This document shows positions 43,691 to 54,947 of a stretch of 60,019 bases of DNA, piece after piece; the first letter of the stretch is position 1, and each line of letters begins with the position of its first letter. The stretch comes from Robertmurraya dakarensis (GTDB lineage Bacteria > Bacillota > Bacilli > Bacillales > Cytobacillaceae), in the NCBI RefSeq assembly GCF_900156875.1, contig NZ_LT707408.1, forward strand, positions 5,288 to 65,306, written 5' to 3'. The position numbers and the translations under genes are program-made. The notes below the pieces were generated by a model that saw nothing but the letters and a program-made list of their open reading frames with translations, was not told where the DNA came from and searched no databases.

Positions 43691-44982
43691 TGTTTCAGAC
43701 ATTCTCCAATTTTATGCGTGTGGGTGATATAAGACAAAAAATCATATTCACCCTTTTAATGTTGATTGTATTTCGTATCGGTACATTTATTCCTGTTCCG
43801 GGCGTAAATGCAGATGTCCTTAAAGCACAAGATCAAGTGAATGTCTTTGGGGTCCTGAATACATTCGGCGGCGGTGCGCTTCTTAATTTCTCAATCTTGG
43901 CTATGGGGATAATGCCGTATATTACAGCGTCCATTATTATTCAGTTACTGCAAATGGATGTTGTACCAAAATTTACGGAATGGTCAAAGCAAGGAGATGT
44001 CGGACGTCGTAAGTTAGCTCAGTTTACTCGTTATTTTACAATAGTGCTTGGGTTTATCCAGGCATTAGGAATGTCATACGGGTTTAACAATCTTGCAGGT
44101 GGTATGCTGATTGATAATCCCGGAATTGCATCCTATTTACTAATCGCAACTGTGTTAACTGCTGGTACTGCTTTTTTGATGTGGCTTGGTGAACAAATCA
44201 CTTCAAAGGGTGTAGGTAATGGGATTTCTATTATCATCTTTGCTGGGATTGTCGCTGGTATCCCATCAACCGTAAATCAAATTTACGTTCAGCAATTTGA
44301 AGATGCGGGTGAGCAATTATTTTTACGAATTGTTACAGTATTGTTGATCCTTATCGCTATCGTTGCTGTTGTGGTTGGTGTTATATTTGTCAATCAGGCA
44401 TTACGTAAGATTCCTATTCAATATGCGAAGCGTATGGTAGCAGGAAGAATGCCTACAGGTCAATCTACTCATCTACCTTTAAAGGTAAATGCTGCAGGTG
44501 TTATTCCAGTAATCTTTGCGATTTCATTTATTGTAACACCAACGACGATTGCACAGTTCTTTGAACAAAATGATGTAACGTTGTGGATACAAAGGGTATT
44601 TGATTATACACAACCGATTGGTATGGTGATATATAGTGCGTTAATCATCGCATTTACGTATTTCTATGCCTTTATCCAAGTGAATCCTGAGCAAGTCACT
44701 GAAAACTTGAAGAAACAAGGTGGATATATTCCGGGTATTCGTCCTGGAAAAGATACGCAGTCATATCTTACTCGTGTCTTATATCGTTTAACTTTTGTCG
44801 GTTCGATTTTCTTAGCAGTCATTGCTATTTTACCGGTGTTTTTTATAAACTTTGCTGGTTTACCACAGTCTGCTCAAATCGGCGGAACAAGCTTGCTCAT
44901 CGTTGTCGGTGTTGCGCTTGAGACGATGAAACAGCTTGAAGCACAGCTTGTTAAACGTCATTATAAAGGATTTATCAAATAA
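43690..44982 (+). CDS. secY: SecY, preprotein translocase channel
   Basis: Forms the protein-conducting channel in the membrane with SecE (17190) and SecG. 430 residues with ten hydrophobic segments and the conserved plug region after TM1 ([14 protein letters not shown]). Cytosolic loops 4 and 5 carry the ribosome- and SecA-contacting sequences ([33 protein letters not shown]). Translationally coupled to rplO. Confidence 0.98.
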   Translation: MFQTFSNFMRVGDIRQKIIFTLLMLIVFRIGTFIPVPGVNADVLKAQDQVNVFGVLNTFGGGALLNFSILAMGIMPYITASIIIQLLQMDVVPKFTEWSKQGDVGRRKLAQFTRYFTIVLGFIQALGMSYGFNNLAGGMLIDNPGIASYLLIATVLTAGTAFLMWLGEQITSKGVGNGISIIIFAGIVAGIPSTVNQIYVQQFEDAGEQLFLRIVTVLLILIAIVAVVVGVIFVNQALRKIPIQYAKRMVAGRMPTGQSTHLPLKVNAAGVIPVIFAISFIVTPTTIAQFFEQNDVTLWIQRVFDYTQPIGMVIYSALIIAFTYFYAFIQVNPEQVTENLKKQGGYIPGIRPGKDTQSYLTRVLYRLTFVGSIFLAVIAILPVFFINFAGLPQSAQIGGTSLLIVVGVALETMKQLEAQLVKRHYKGFIK

Positions 44983-44984
44983 TT

Positions 44985-45017
44985 CGGTATTGGGGACAAC
45001 AAAAGTTCCCAAAACCG
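44985..45017 (+). other. Hairpin between secY and adk
   Basis: A bipartite stem, CGGT/ACCG and GGGGAC/GTTCCC, in the 60-bp gap, with no T tract. It could be a processing or partial pausing element; it is not a convincing terminator. Confidence 0.45.
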
Positions 45018-45030
45018 TATTAGGGACTGA

Positions 45031-45692
<662 letters not shown>

Positions 45693-45693
<1 letters not shown>

Positions 45694-46439
45694 TGATTAT
45701 ATGCAAGACTCCAAGAGAGATCGAAATCATGCGTGAAGCTGGCCGTATCGTTGCGTTAACACATCAGGAATTGAAGAAACATATTGTACCTGGAATTAAA
45801 ACAAAAGACTTGGATAAAATTGCTGATAATTTTATTCGTGATCATGGTGCAATTCCTTCTTTCAAAGGGTACAATGGGTTTTCTGGCAGTATTTGCGCAT
45901 CTGTGAACGATGAACTCGTTCACGGCATTCCTGGGGAACGTGTTTTAAACGAGGGCGACATTATCAGCATCGATATTGGTGCTAAGTATAATGGGTACCA
46001 CGGTGATTCTGCATGGACATATCCTGTTGGCACAGTGGATAAAGAAACGATTCATCTTTTAGAAATAACGGAAGAATCACTATATAAAGGTCTTAATGAA
46101 GCTAAGCCAGGGGAACGTCTTTCGAACATCTCCCATGCGATCCAAACGTATGTAGAATCTAACGCTTTTTCTATTGTACGTGAGTATGTTGGACATGGAA
46201 TAGGGCAAGACTTACATGAGGATCCTCAAATCCCTCATTTTGGTCCTCCTAATAAAGGTCCACGCTTAAAGCCGGGAATGGTACTATGTATTGAACCGAT
46301 GGTGAATGCAGGGAGCCGTTACGTTAAAACATTAGCCGATAATTGGACTGTTGTAACGATTGACGGAAGCAGGTGTGCTCACTTTGAACATACAATTGCT
46401 ATCACTGAAACAGGTTACGAGATTTTAACGCAAGCGTAA
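45693..46439 (+). CDS. map: Methionine aminopeptidase, type I
   Basis: Removes N-terminal methionine from new proteins. 248 residues. Metal ligands lie in [16 protein letters not shown] (two Asp), [12 protein letters not shown] (His), CIEPM (Glu) and CAHFEHT (Glu). Coupled to adk by TAATG. In many bacilli a KOW-domain gene follows map; here that position holds a decayed copy. Confidence 0.98.
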
Positions 46440-46455
46440 TATGTAGGTGGTTCCA

Positions 46456-46753
46456 TTGGTTTACTTTGACTCGCGTCCAAAATTAATGCAATTAGTTTTA
46501 ATTACGGGGGACGAGATACAAGTCTGTATGCTATAATTGTAAGGTTGACAGATGAATGGCTTGTTAACATAATAAACAACATGTCGGGCGTTTGACGAAC
46601 GATTGAGAAAGAAATAATTTCTCCGTCTCCAACTTACTAATTATTTTCACCTAAAGTTCATAGAATTTTATTCTATCCGGTCATGTTACTAATGGAAAGC
46701 TAAAGACTGCATTATGGAAGTTCGTATATTTTTTAAAAGAAGGGAGACTAGTT
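46456..46753 (+). pseudogene. Decayed KOW-domain RNA-binding protein gene
   Basis: The gap between map and infA still encodes pieces of the small KOW-domain protein found at this place in many bacilli. From TTG 46456, 5 bases after AGGTGG, the frame reads YFDSRPKLMQLVLITGDEIQVCML and then a stop at 46534. A second frame from 46533 reads IIVRLTDEWLV. A third from 46588 has FDERLRKK, a stop, then LRLQLTNY. A fourth from 46679 reads [20 protein letters not shown]. The last is the typical C-terminus of the family (GRVTNGKLR.A..KF). At least three frameshifts and a stop make it non-functional. Family identity is from memory. Confidence 0.8.
46545..46573 (+). promoter_or_regulatory. Possible promoter inside the KOW pseudogene, upstream of infA
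   Basis: Consensus TTGACA, an exact 17-base spacer and CATAAT. It could drive infA-rpmJ-rpsM and the rest of the alpha operon, giving a leader of about 175 nt. Confidence 0.6.
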
Positions 46754-46755
46754 CG

Positions 46756-47125
<370 letters not shown>

Positions 47126-47146
47126 TATTAAGGAGGTGCGCATATA

Positions 47147-47512
47147 ATGGCACGTATTGCTGGTGTAGACGTTCCACGTGAGAAGCGTGTAGTTATCTCA
47201 TTAACATACATTTATGGAATTGGTAAAAGTACTGCTCAAAAGGTACTAGCTGAGGCTGGAGTTTCTGAGGATACTCGCGTTCGTGATTTAACAGAAGATG
47301 AATTAAACAAAATCCGTGATATCATTGATAAATTAAAGGTTGAAGGTGACCTTCGCCGTGAAGTATCACTAAACATCAAGCGTTTAATGGAGATCGGAAG
47401 CTATCGTGGTCTTCGTCATCGTCGTGGTTTACCTGTTCGTGGTCAAAATACGAAGAACAATGCTCGTACGCGTAAAGGCCCACGTAAAACTGTAGCTAAC
47501 AAGAAGAAATAA
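47147..47512 (+). CDS. rpsM: Ribosomal protein uS13
   Basis: 30S head protein making bridges to the 50S subunit and contacting P-site tRNA with its basic tail. 121 residues, with [14 protein letters not shown] (helix-two-turn-helix) and the C-terminal [26 protein letters not shown] precedes the ATG. Confidence 0.98.
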   Translation: MARIAGVDVPREKRVVISLTYIYGIGKSTAQKVLAEAGVSEDTRVRDLTEDELNKIRDIIDKLKVEGDLRREVSLNIKRLMEIGSYRGLRHRRGLPVRGQNTKNNARTRKGPRKTVANKKK

Positions 47513-47533
47513 TCTGTAAAGGAGGTACTTTAA

Positions 47534-47923
<390 letters not shown>

Positions 47924-47936
47924 TTTTTCTGTATAG

Positions 47937-47978
47937 AATTTGTATCCCTGTCTATAATGGGATATGTAACAAATTTTT
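47937..47978 (+). promoter_or_regulatory. Hairpin in the rpsK-rpoA gap, possible attenuator
   Basis: AATTTGT with ACAAATT and ATCCC with GGGAT form a two-part stem with a 5-base bulge, followed by a few T residues. It may lower read-through into rpoA or protect the upstream mRNA. Confidence 0.45.
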
Positions 47979-48045
47979 CTAGATAAATACAGAATGAAAT
48001 AAACCAGTTGTTGTGCACAATCGGGAACGTATACAGGGGGAATTT

Positions 48046-48064
48046 CGGTTAAAGGTTTTAACCG
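48046..48064 (+). other. Hairpin just upstream of rpoA
   Basis: A perfect inverted repeat, CGGTTAAA / TTTAACCG with a GGT loop, 16 bases before the rpoA ribosome-binding site. There is no T tract. It could influence ribosome access to rpoA. Confidence 0.5.
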
Positions 48065-48096
48065 GGGTTTCGACGTTTTGAAGGAGGGTGTATTTG

Positions 48097-49041
48097 ATGA
48101 TCGAAATAGAAAAACCAAAAATCGAAACGGTTGAGATCAGCGATGATGCCAAGTACGGGAAGTTCGTCGTAGAGCCACTTGAACGTGGATATGGTACTAC
48201 TTTGGGTAACTCCTTACGTCGTATCCTACTATCGTCTCTCCCAGGTGCTGCTGTCACATCGATTCAAGCTGATGGTGTTCTTCATGAATTTCAAACGATT
48301 GAAGGTGTCGTTGAGGACGTAACATCTATAATTCTTAATATTAAGAAGTTAGCTCTAAAAATCTACTCAGATGAAGAGAAAACTTTAGAAATTGATATTC
48401 AAGGTGAAGGTGTTGTAACTGCTGCTGACATTACTCATGATAGTGATGTGGAGATTCTAAACCCAGATCTACACATTGCGACACTTGGTGCGAATGGTAA
48501 TCTGCGTATGCGTCTTACGGCTAAACGCGGCCGAGGATATACGCCTGCTGATCAAAACAAAAGAGAAGATCAACCGATCGGTGTCATTCCAATCGATTCT
48601 ATCTATACTCCAGTTTCACGTGTGTCTTATCAAGTTGAAAGTACACGTGTTGGTCAATTGACAAACTATGATAAGCTGACTTTGGATGTTTGGACTGATG
48701 GAAGTACTGGCCCGCAGGATGCAATTGCGCTTGGAGCTAAGATATTCACAGAGCACTTGAACATCTTTGTTGGTCTAACAGATGAAGCACAAAATGCAGA
48801 AATCATGGTTGAAAAAGAAGAAGATCAAAAAGAAAAAGTCTTAGAGATGACGATTGAAGAACTAGATTTATCTGTTCGTTCATATAACTGCTTAAAGCGT
48901 GCTGGAATTAATACTGTTCAGGAACTTGCTAACAAGACTGAAGAAGATATGATGAAGGTTCGTAATTTAGGACGGAAATCTCTTGAAGAAGTAAAACATA
49001 AACTAGAGGAACTTGGATTAGGCTTACGCAAGGATGATTGA
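48097..49041 (+). CDS. rpoA: RNA polymerase alpha subunit
   Basis: Assembly scaffold and regulator-contact subunit of RNA polymerase. 314 residues: N-terminal domain (about 1-228) with the dimer and beta-binding motif [20 protein letters not shown], flexible linker, and C-terminal domain with [17 protein letters not shown] and NLGRKSLEE. The start is ATG 48097 ([11 protein letters not shown]) after AAGGAGGG; the frame runs three codons further upstream. Confidence 0.98.
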   Translation: MIEIEKPKIETVEISDDAKYGKFVVEPLERGYGTTLGNSLRRILLSSLPGAAVTSIQADGVLHEFQTIEGVVEDVTSIILNIKKLALKIYSDEEKTLEIDIQGEGVVTAADITHDSDVEILNPDLHIATLGANGNLRMRLTAKRGRGYTPADQNKREDQPIGVIPIDSIYTPVSRVSYQVESTRVGQLTNYDKLTLDVWTDGSTGPQDAIALGAKIFTEHLNIFVGLTDEAQNAEIMVEKEEDQKEKVLEMTIEELDLSVRSYNCLKRAGINTVQELANKTEEDMMKVRNLGRKSLEEVKHKLEELGLGLRKDD

Positions 49042-49087
49042 GGTAATCGTCAACTTGATGTGAGATAACCCCAAGCGACAAAGATGA

Positions 49088-49474
<387 letters not shown>

Positions 49475-49491
49475 TTTTTCTAACAGACAAC

Positions 49492-49536
49492 AAGGGCTTG
49501 GACAGTTTGAACAGAAACTTGTTCTATGCCCTTTTT
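49492..49536 (+). terminator. Terminator after rplQ
   Basis: AAGGGC / GCCCTT closing a longer imperfect stem, then TTTTT. It ends the S10-spc-alpha transcript. Confidence 0.75.
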
Positions 49537-49694
49537 CTGTAGTATCAATTCCACTATTAGTTTTCTAAGCCATTTCTGAGTGTTATGATGAGCATGTTGT
49601 ATTCATATATTATGGACACTTATATTTTAGATATCCTTTACTGGTATTTGTTATTTTGGAAGGGTTATAAGGTGAACATGTCTCGTTTAGCTCA

Positions 49695-49717
49695 TGCACC
49701 TCTTTTTAAGAGGTGCA
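49695..49717 (+). other. Perfect hairpin in the rplQ-ecfA1 gap
   Basis: TGCACCTCTT / AAGAGGTGCA with a TTT loop, followed by GGCTTTCTT. The 489-bp gap from 49475 to 49963 holds this hairpin, terminators at 49492 and 49847, and no supportable gene. It may be a weak terminator or a small structured RNA element. Confidence 0.5.
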
Positions 49718-49846
49718 GGCTTTCTTAATAATTCACAGTTCATTTAATGTTGAGCCAAGTAGGAAGACATTCTCATTTATTAATATGGGTATTATATATT
49801 TTTTATCTTTATATCGTAAATATTTAAATAATGTCTTCATATAGAA

Positions 49847-49872
49847 AGGCTCGCCAAATGGCGAGTTTTCTT
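49847..49872 (+). terminator. Terminator upstream of ecfA1
   Basis: CTCGCC / GGCGAG with an AAAT loop and a short T tract. It is the third stem-loop between rplQ and ecfA1, so the ECF genes probably have their own promoter after it. I could not identify one with confidence. Confidence 0.65.
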
Positions 49873-49963
49873 TGTACTATCAGCAATCCTCACCTGTCCG
49901 CCTGGAGTGGATTGTGTCTTTTGATGGTACCTGGTACCTTTTATATAGGGGAGGAGGGCCTTT

Positions 49964-50803
49964 ATGACGGATGCTGTTGTTAGGATTGAGAATGTGTCCT
50001 TTAAGTATGATGGTCAGTCTGATTTTGCTTTGAATAATGTTTCGCTTCATATTAATGATGGGGAATGGCTCGCAATTGTTGGTCATAATGGGTCAGGGAA
50101 GTCCACGATGGCAAAACTTTTGAACGGCCTGCAAACTCCTTCAGAAGGTAGTATTCAAATATGTGGGATTGAATTGACTGAGGAAACTGTCTGGGATACA
50201 AGAAAACAAATAGGTATGGTTTTTCAGAATCCTGATAATCAGTTTGTCGGGTCTACGGTTCAAGATGATGTGGCTTTTGGTTTAGAAAATAACGGTGTGC
50301 CTAGAGAAGAAATGGTTCAGCGAGTGAAGACGTCCCTTGAAAAAGTTAAAATGGACAAGTTTCTCGATCAAGAGCCACACCATTTATCAGGCGGTCAAAA
50401 GCAAAGGGTTGCGATTGCCGGTGTTCTGGCACTAAGGCCGAAAATTATTCTGCTAGATGAAGCTACTTCCATGCTTGATCCGCGGGGCCGTGAAGAAGTC
50501 TTGCAAACCATTAGAGAATTAAAAGAAAGCAATCAAATGACCGTTGTCTCTATTACACATGATCTCGAAGAAGCAGCAAAGGCTGATCGGATCATTGTGA
50601 TGAATAAAGGGCAATTATACCGCGAAGGTACTCCTGAAGAAATCTTTCAAATGGATGAAGAACTTGTGGAGTTAGGACTTGATATTCCTTTCCCTGTTAA
50701 AATGAGTAAGTTGTTAAAAAGCAAAGGAATACCCATTAATAAACATTACTTAACAGAAGAAGAGTTGGTGGCACAATTATGGACATCTCACTCCAACAAG
50801 TAG
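49964..50803 (+). CDS. ecfA1: EcfA1, energy-coupling factor transporter ATPase
   Basis: One of the paired ATPases that power group II ECF importers of vitamins and trace metals. 279 residues. Walker A is GHNGSGKS, Q-loop VFQNPDNQ, signature LSGGQKQR, Walker [11 protein letters not shown] and switch histidine in SITHD. The glutamate after Walker B Asp is present. It overlaps ecfA2 by 25 bases. GAGGAGGG precedes the ATG. The substrate-binding S components are encoded elsewhere. Confidence 0.96.
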   Translation: MTDAVVRIENVSFKYDGQSDFALNNVSLHINDGEWLAIVGHNGSGKSTMAKLLNGLQTPSEGSIQICGIELTEETVWDTRKQIGMVFQNPDNQFVGSTVQDDVAFGLENNGVPREEMVQRVKTSLEKVKMDKFLDQEPHHLSGGQKQRVAIAGVLALRPKIILLDEATSMLDPRGREEVLQTIRELKESNQMTVVSITHDLEEAAKADRIIVMNKGQLYREGTPEEIFQMDEELVELGLDIPFPVKMSKLLKSKGIPINKHYLTEEELVAQLWTSHSNK

Positions 50804-51651
50804 AGTACAGGTATCAGGTAAACTCTCCTTTTGAACACTTAGCTTTAGAAGATGTTTCGATTGATATTCCTTCTGGAACATATCTAGCGATTATTGGTCA
50901 TACAGGTTCTGGAAAATCAACGATTCTTCAGCATTTGAATGCAATTCTTAAGCCCACTAAAGGAAAAGTGATAATTGGAGATCAAGAAGTAACAAATGCA
51001 AAAAAACAAAAGAACTTAAAAAGTATTCGTAAAAAGGTAGGTATTGTCTTTCAGTTTCCTGAGCATCAGCTTTTTGAAGAAACAGTTGAAAAGGATATCT
51101 GTTTTGGACCAATGAATTTTGGTGTGTCTGAATCTGAGGCAAAGAGGAGAGCTAGAGAGGCAATCCTTCAAGTTGGTCTATCCGAAGAGATTCTTGCCAA
51201 ATCACCTTTTGATTTATCCGGAGGTCAAATGAGACGTGTAGCGATTGCAGGGGTATTGGCGATGGAACCAGATGTGATTGTATTAGATGAGCCTACGGCT
51301 GGTTTGGATCCACGTGGCCGTAAAGAAATTATGGATATGTTTTACCGTTTGCATAAAGATAGAAACCTATCGACTATTCTAGTTACACATAGTATGGAGG
51401 ATGCAGCGCTTTATGCGGATCAAATTGTGGTCATGCATCAAGGGAAGGTATTCAAAAAAGGCAGCCCGCGTGAAATTTTCCAATCACCTGTTGGACTAAT
51501 GGAACTAGGCTTAGATGTACCGGAAGTGGTCAGATTTCAGAACAAGCTCGAGGATACCTTCCATGTGAAATTCTCAAAGACTTGTGTCACATTAGAAGAG
51601 TTAACAGAAGAGATACACCGGCTTTTTAAAAAGGTTGGTGAACTCACATGA
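50779..51651 (+). CDS. ecfA2: EcfA2, energy-coupling factor transporter ATPase
   Basis: Partner ATPase of EcfA1. 290 residues. Walker [10 protein letters not shown]-loop VFQFPEHQ, signature LSGGQMRR, Walker [15 protein letters not shown] and switch histidine in VTHSMED. The extra N-terminal strand and longer C-terminal helical region are typical of EcfA2. It starts inside ecfA1 and ends overlapping ecfT, so the three subunits are made together. Confidence 0.96.
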   Translation: MDISLQQVEYRYQVNSPFEHLALEDVSIDIPSGTYLAIIGHTGSGKSTILQHLNAILKPTKGKVIIGDQEVTNAKKQKNLKSIRKKVGIVFQFPEHQLFEETVEKDICFGPMNFGVSESEAKRRAREAILQVGLSEEILAKSPFDLSGGQMRRVAIAGVLAMEPDVIVLDEPTAGLDPRGRKEIMDMFYRLHKDRNLSTILVTHSMEDAALYADQIVVMHQGKVFKKGSPREIFQSPVGLMELGLDVPEVVRFQNKLEDTFHVKFSKTCVTLEELTEEIHRLFKKVGELT

Positions 51652-52445
51652 TGGAAAAAATGATTATCGGTAGATATATACCAGTAGAGTCTCCCTTACA
51701 CCGTATGGATCCCAGGGCGAAGTTAATGATTGTTTTTCTATTTGTATGTATTGTTTTTCTCGCGAATAATGCGATTACCTATGGCATTTTAGCTGTTTAT
51801 ACTTTCTTAATGGTATTTGCCTCAAAAGTTCCCTTTAGATATATTATGGGCGGTCTGAAAATTGTTTTTTGGCTTATTCTATTCACGATGATTCTTCATC
51901 TTTTTTTAACGAAAGAAGGGGACATCCTATTTCAATGGGGCTGGTTTACAGTCTATGAAGGTGGTCTACGGCAGGGTATCTTTATTTCGATGCGATTCTT
52001 CTTGCTGATATTAATGACTTCTTTGCTTACGTTGACTACTACTCCAATTGAAATTACAGATGGACTTGAGGAATTGCTTGGTCCATTGAAAAAATTTAAA
52101 TTTCCAGTTCATGAGCTTGCTTTGATGATGTCCATTTCATTGCGGTTTATCCCGACGCTGATGGACGAAACTGACAAAATTATGAAAGCTCAAACAGCTA
52201 GAGGTGTAGATTTTTCAGGCGGTACGATAAAGGAACGTATAAATTCGATTATTCCACTCCTTATCCCGTTATTTATCAGTTCGTTTAAAAGAGCTGAGGA
52301 GCTCGCTGTTGCGATGGAAGCAAGAGGATATAGAGGTGGAGAGGGACGAACCAAATACAGACTTCTGCAATGGAGCCTGCTTGATACAGGCATGCTGATT
52401 TTATTAGCGCTTGTTACTCTGCTGCTGGCTGTTTTCAGAATGTAA
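51648..52445 (+). CDS. ecfT: EcfT, energy-coupling factor transporter transmembrane scaffold
   Basis: Membrane subunit that joins the two ATPases to interchangeable S components. 265 residues with about five or six hydrophobic segments and two coupling helices carrying the Ala-Arg-Gly signatures (ARGVDF and ARGYRG). Two adjacent ATG codons (51648, 51651) are possible starts; the first overlaps the ecfA2 stop. It is followed by truA after 10 bases, as in B. subtilis. Confidence 0.95.
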   Translation: MMEKMIIGRYIPVESPLHRMDPRAKLMIVFLFVCIVFLANNAITYGILAVYTFLMVFASKVPFRYIMGGLKIVFWLILFTMILHLFLTKEGDILFQWGWFTVYEGGLRQGIFISMRFFLLILMTSLLTLTTTPIEITDGLEELLGPLKKFKFPVHELALMMSISLRFIPTLMDETDKIMKAQTARGVDFSGGTIKERINSIIPLLIPLFISSFKRAEELAVAMEARGYRGGEGRTKYRLLQWSLLDTGMLILLALVTLLLAVFRM

Positions 52446-52455
52446 GGTGAGGGTA

Positions 52456-53196
52456 ATGCACAGGATAAAATGTACCATTTCCTATGATGGATCACAATTT
52501 AACGGTTATCAAATACAACCGAAGAAAAGAACTGTTCAAGGTGAAATGGAAAAGGCGCTGCAAAAGCTTCACAAAGGCATTGAAGTGAAAGTAACAGCAT
52601 CGGGAAGGACAGATGCCGGGGTACATGCCAGGGGTCAAGTTATCCATTTTGATTCTCCCTTAACGATCCCGTTAGAGAAGTGGCAAATAGCGCTAAATTC
52701 CCTCTTGCCAGATGACGTCTCTATTTTATCTGTAGAAAAAGCAGATCCTGAGTTTCACGCAAGATATAGTGCAGTCGGAAAGGAATATCGCTACTTTGTT
52801 CATTTATCGAAAGTAAGAGATCCTTTTAAACGTTTTTATGCTTATCGATACACATACGACCTAGAAATGTCTGCTATAAACGAAGCTAGTAAAGCTTTCT
52901 TAGGAACTCATGACTTCACCAGCTTTTGCTCAGCAAAGACAGAAGTGATCAATCGAGTTCGAGAAATTAAAACAATTGATATTTACCAAGAGGATGATAT
53001 GCTCGTCTTCCGGTTTATTGGTAATGGATTCTTATATAATATGGTCAGAATTTTAGTAGGTACATTGCTGCAGGTTGGTTCTGGAGATATACATCATGAA
53101 AAGGTAAAAGAAATCCTTGAAGGAAAAGACCGTACATTAGCAGGTAAGACTGCACCACCTCAAGGCCTGTATTTATGGCAAGTTTTTTATAACTAA
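52456..53196 (+). CDS. truA: tRNA pseudouridine(38-40) synthase
   Basis: Converts uridines 38-40 in the anticodon stem-loop of tRNAs to pseudouridine. 246 residues. The catalytic aspartate lies in [12 protein letters not shown], and [20 protein letters not shown] is the conserved C-terminal motif. The frame is open to 52411, within ecfT, but ATG 52456 follows AAGGTGAGGG and begins [12 protein letters not shown], the family N-terminus. Confidence 0.97.
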   Translation: MHRIKCTISYDGSQFNGYQIQPKKRTVQGEMEKALQKLHKGIEVKVTASGRTDAGVHARGQVIHFDSPLTIPLEKWQIALNSLLPDDVSILSVEKADPEFHARYSAVGKEYRYFVHLSKVRDPFKRFYAYRYTYDLEMSAINEASKAFLGTHDFTSFCSAKTEVINRVREIKTIDIYQEDDMLVFRFIGNGFLYNMVRILVGTLLQVGSGDIHHEKVKEILEGKDRTLAGKTAPPQGLYLWQVFYN

Positions 53197-53236
53197 AAAT
53201 TTTTTCTATGACAACTAAACCTGGTGTAACATTTTC

Positions 53237-53265
53237 TTGACATATGATTATCAGTGCTTTATCAT
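53237..53265 (+). promoter_or_regulatory. Promoter of rplM-rpsI
   Basis: Consensus TTGACA, a 17-base spacer and TATCAT (an alternative CATAAT lies 3 bases downstream). The leader of about 95 nt contains the L13 leader hairpin. Confidence 0.7.
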
Positions 53266-53286
53266 AATATGGTATGTAATTTTAAT

Positions 53287-53316
53287 CCCACGATAAGCCC
53301 CGGAACTTATTGTGAT
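53287..53316 (+). promoter_or_regulatory. L13 leader stem-loop
   Basis: CACGATAAG / CTTATTGTG (one G-T pair) closes the loop CCCCGGAA, about 50 bases before rplM. It fits the L13 leader RNA known upstream of rplM in Bacillus, thought to mediate feedback by L13. The assignment rests on position and a recalled loop sequence. Confidence 0.6.
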
Positions 53317-53365
53317 AAAGAATATACGAATTCAAAATTGAACAGGAATCTTAGGAGGGAAACTC

Positions 53366-53803
53366 ATGCGTACAACGTTTATGGCTAACGCTAACAACAT
53401 CGAACGTAAATGGTACGTAGTTGATGCTGCAGGCAAGACATTAGGTCGTCTTACTTCTGAAGTAGCTTCAATTCTACGTGGAAAACATAAACCAACTTTC
53501 ACACCACATGTTGACACTGGTGATCATGTGATTATTATTAATGCTTCAAAAATCGAGTTAACTGGTAATAAGTTAAATGATAAAATCTACTACCGTCATT
53601 CAATGCACCCAGGCGGATTAAAAACAAGAACTGCTTATGAAATGCGTACAAAATACCCTGAGCAAATGTTAGAACTTGCTATTAAAGGTATGCTTCCAAA
53701 GAACTCTTTGGGACGTCAAATGTTTAAAAAGTTACATGTATATGCTGGATCAGAGCATCCACATCAAGCACAACAACCTGAAGTTTACGAACTTCGTGGG
53801 TAA
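53366..53803 (+). CDS. rplM: Ribosomal protein uL13
   Basis: Early 50S assembly protein. 145 residues with [36 protein letters not shown] and the C-terminal [28 protein letters not shown] precedes the ATG. Co-transcribed with rpsI. Confidence 0.98.
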   Translation: MRTTFMANANNIERKWYVVDAAGKTLGRLTSEVASILRGKHKPTFTPHVDTGDHVIIINASKIELTGNKLNDKIYYRHSMHPGGLKTRTAYEMRTKYPEQMLELAIKGMLPKNSLGRQMFKKLHVYAGSEHPHQAQQPEVYELRG

Positions 53804-53822
53804 TTAAGGGAGGATTTTATAT

Positions 53823-54215
53823 ATGGCACAGGTTCAATATATTGGTACTGGTCGTCGTAAGAGCTCCGTTGCACGAGTTCGTTTAGTTCCAGGCAGCGGT
53901 AAAATTACAGTAAACGATCGTCAAATCGAAGATTACATTCCATTCGAAGCATTACGTGAAGTTGTTAAACAACCTCTAAATGCTACTGAAACTCTAGGCA
54001 GCTACGACGTTCTTGTTAACGTTAAAGGTGGAGGTTACACTGGTCAAGCTGGTGCTATCCGTCATGGTATCGCTCGTGCGTTACTTCAAGCTGACCCAGA
54101 ATACCGTCCAACACTTAAGCGCGCTGGATTATTAACTCGTGATGCTCGCATGAAAGAACGTAAAAAATACGGTCTTAAAGGCGCTCGTCGTGCACCTCAG
54201 TTCTCAAAGCGTTAA
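53823..54215 (+). CDS. rpsI: Ribosomal protein uS9
   Basis: 30S head protein whose C-terminal tail touches the P-site tRNA anticodon. 130 residues, from [19 protein letters not shown] to the terminal [11 protein letters not shown] with the conserved Lys-Arg end. GGGAGGA precedes the ATG. Confidence 0.98.
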   Translation: MAQVQYIGTGRRKSSVARVRLVPGSGKITVNDRQIEDYIPFEALREVVKQPLNATETLGSYDVLVNVKGGGYTGQAGAIRHGIARALLQADPEYRPTLKRAGLLTRDARMKERKKYGLKGARRAPQFSKR

Positions 54216-54228
54216 TTATCGCTTATCA

Positions 54229-54261
54229 AAGCTCTCAACCAATTTGGTTGGGGGCTTTTTT
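54229..54261 (+). terminator. Terminator after rpsI
   Basis: AAGCTCTCAACCA / TGGTTGGGGGCTT with a 3-base AT loop and six T residues. Strong; ends the rplM-rpsI transcript. Confidence 0.92.
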
Positions 54262-54388
54262 GCGCTTTAAAGCAGTTCAAGGAAGTGACATACCTTCTCT
54301 TCATACTCAGGTTTCTGTATTTGTCACCAATTGCCAGAATTACTGTATGTGACTAGATAGAAACTATTCAAAAGGGGTGAGCAATCTA

Positions 54389-54832
54389 GTGAAAGTGATT
54401 ACAACCTTTGTTGATAAAAGGAGAGAAAAACAGCTTAAGTATGAAAAATCGGTACTGAGGGAAATTTCCATAAAAGCCTTAAAAGAAAAGGTGAAACTAT
54501 ACTTTGGGAGTTCCGATTTAACATCCAGCTTAATTATGCATTCAGGTATAGAGGAAGCTTGTTATGATGTTGCGATAGAGGCCTATTTATTGGGGGCACA
54601 TTTTAGTAAGTTTGGTTATTATGGTGAATCTGTTGAAGATGTCAAAAGAAGGTGTATAAAAGAAGAAAAACACTTGATTGATACACTATATAACTTCATG
54701 CTCTATTGGGGGAAGGGAATGGAAGGTGTCTATAGTGAATCCCTCTATTACTTATGCGAACAATACGTTGAAAGCTGGTGGATGGAAGGTTTCCGAAAAG
54801 GTGAAAGGAGACATAAACTAAGACTTCACTAA
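54389..54832 (+). CDS. ybaK: YbaK family protein (DUF2521), unknown function
   Basis: A soluble 147-residue protein conserved between rpsI and cwlD in Bacillus. It has a basic N-terminus (FVDKRREKQLKYEKS), a central GIEEACYDVAIEAYLLGAHFSKFGYYGES-type region (read in parts) and an aromatic C-terminal part (YWGKGMEGVYSESLYYLCEQYVESWWMEGF, read in parts). No catalytic motif is evident. GTG 54389 is preferred over GTG 54377 because the AAAGGGGTGA at 54371-54380 is then 8 bases upstream; the length also fits the family. Confidence 0.8.
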   Translation: MKVITTFVDKRREKQLKYEKSVLREISIKALKEKVKLYFGSSDLTSSLIMHSGIEEACYDVAIEAYLLGAHFSKFGYYGESVEDVKRRCIKEEKHLIDTLYNFMLYWGKGMEGVYSESLYYLCEQYVESWWMEGFRKGERRHKLRLH

Positions 54833-54881
54833 ACGGTCGCCTTAACACTTTTAAGGAGCAATCATTTTAGTTTAATACCTG

Positions 54882-54910
54882 TTCTATTCATCCTTTTTGT
54901 CCCATATATT
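54882..54910 (+). promoter_or_regulatory. Possible SigE promoter of cwlD
   Basis: TTCTATT at 54882-54888 and CATATATT at 54903-54910, 14 bases apart, resemble the mother-cell sigma E boxes. cwlD is expressed in the sporulating mother cell in B. subtilis, which supports the call. The match is partial. Confidence 0.4.
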
Positions 54911-54947
54911 GAATTGAGGACGAGCCGGGAAGGATTGATTAGGACAA

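Noticed and set aside
46714-46755. N-terminal extension of infA starting at ATG 46714.
   Set aside because: IF-1 starts MAKDD at 46756; the extension is a leftover frame of the KOW pseudogene.
47953-47958. TATAAT between rpsK and rpoA as a possible rpoA promoter.
   Set aside because: It lies in the loop of a hairpin and no -35 box is found at a workable distance.
49671-49730. Very short ORF with a possible ribosome-binding site after rplQ.
   Set aside because: Only 16 codons, and it spans the perfect hairpin at 49695-49717; no support for translation.
52411-52455. N-terminal extension of truA into ecfT.
   Set aside because: The extension [15 protein letters not shown] is out of family, and AAGGTGAGGG marks ATG 52456 as the start.
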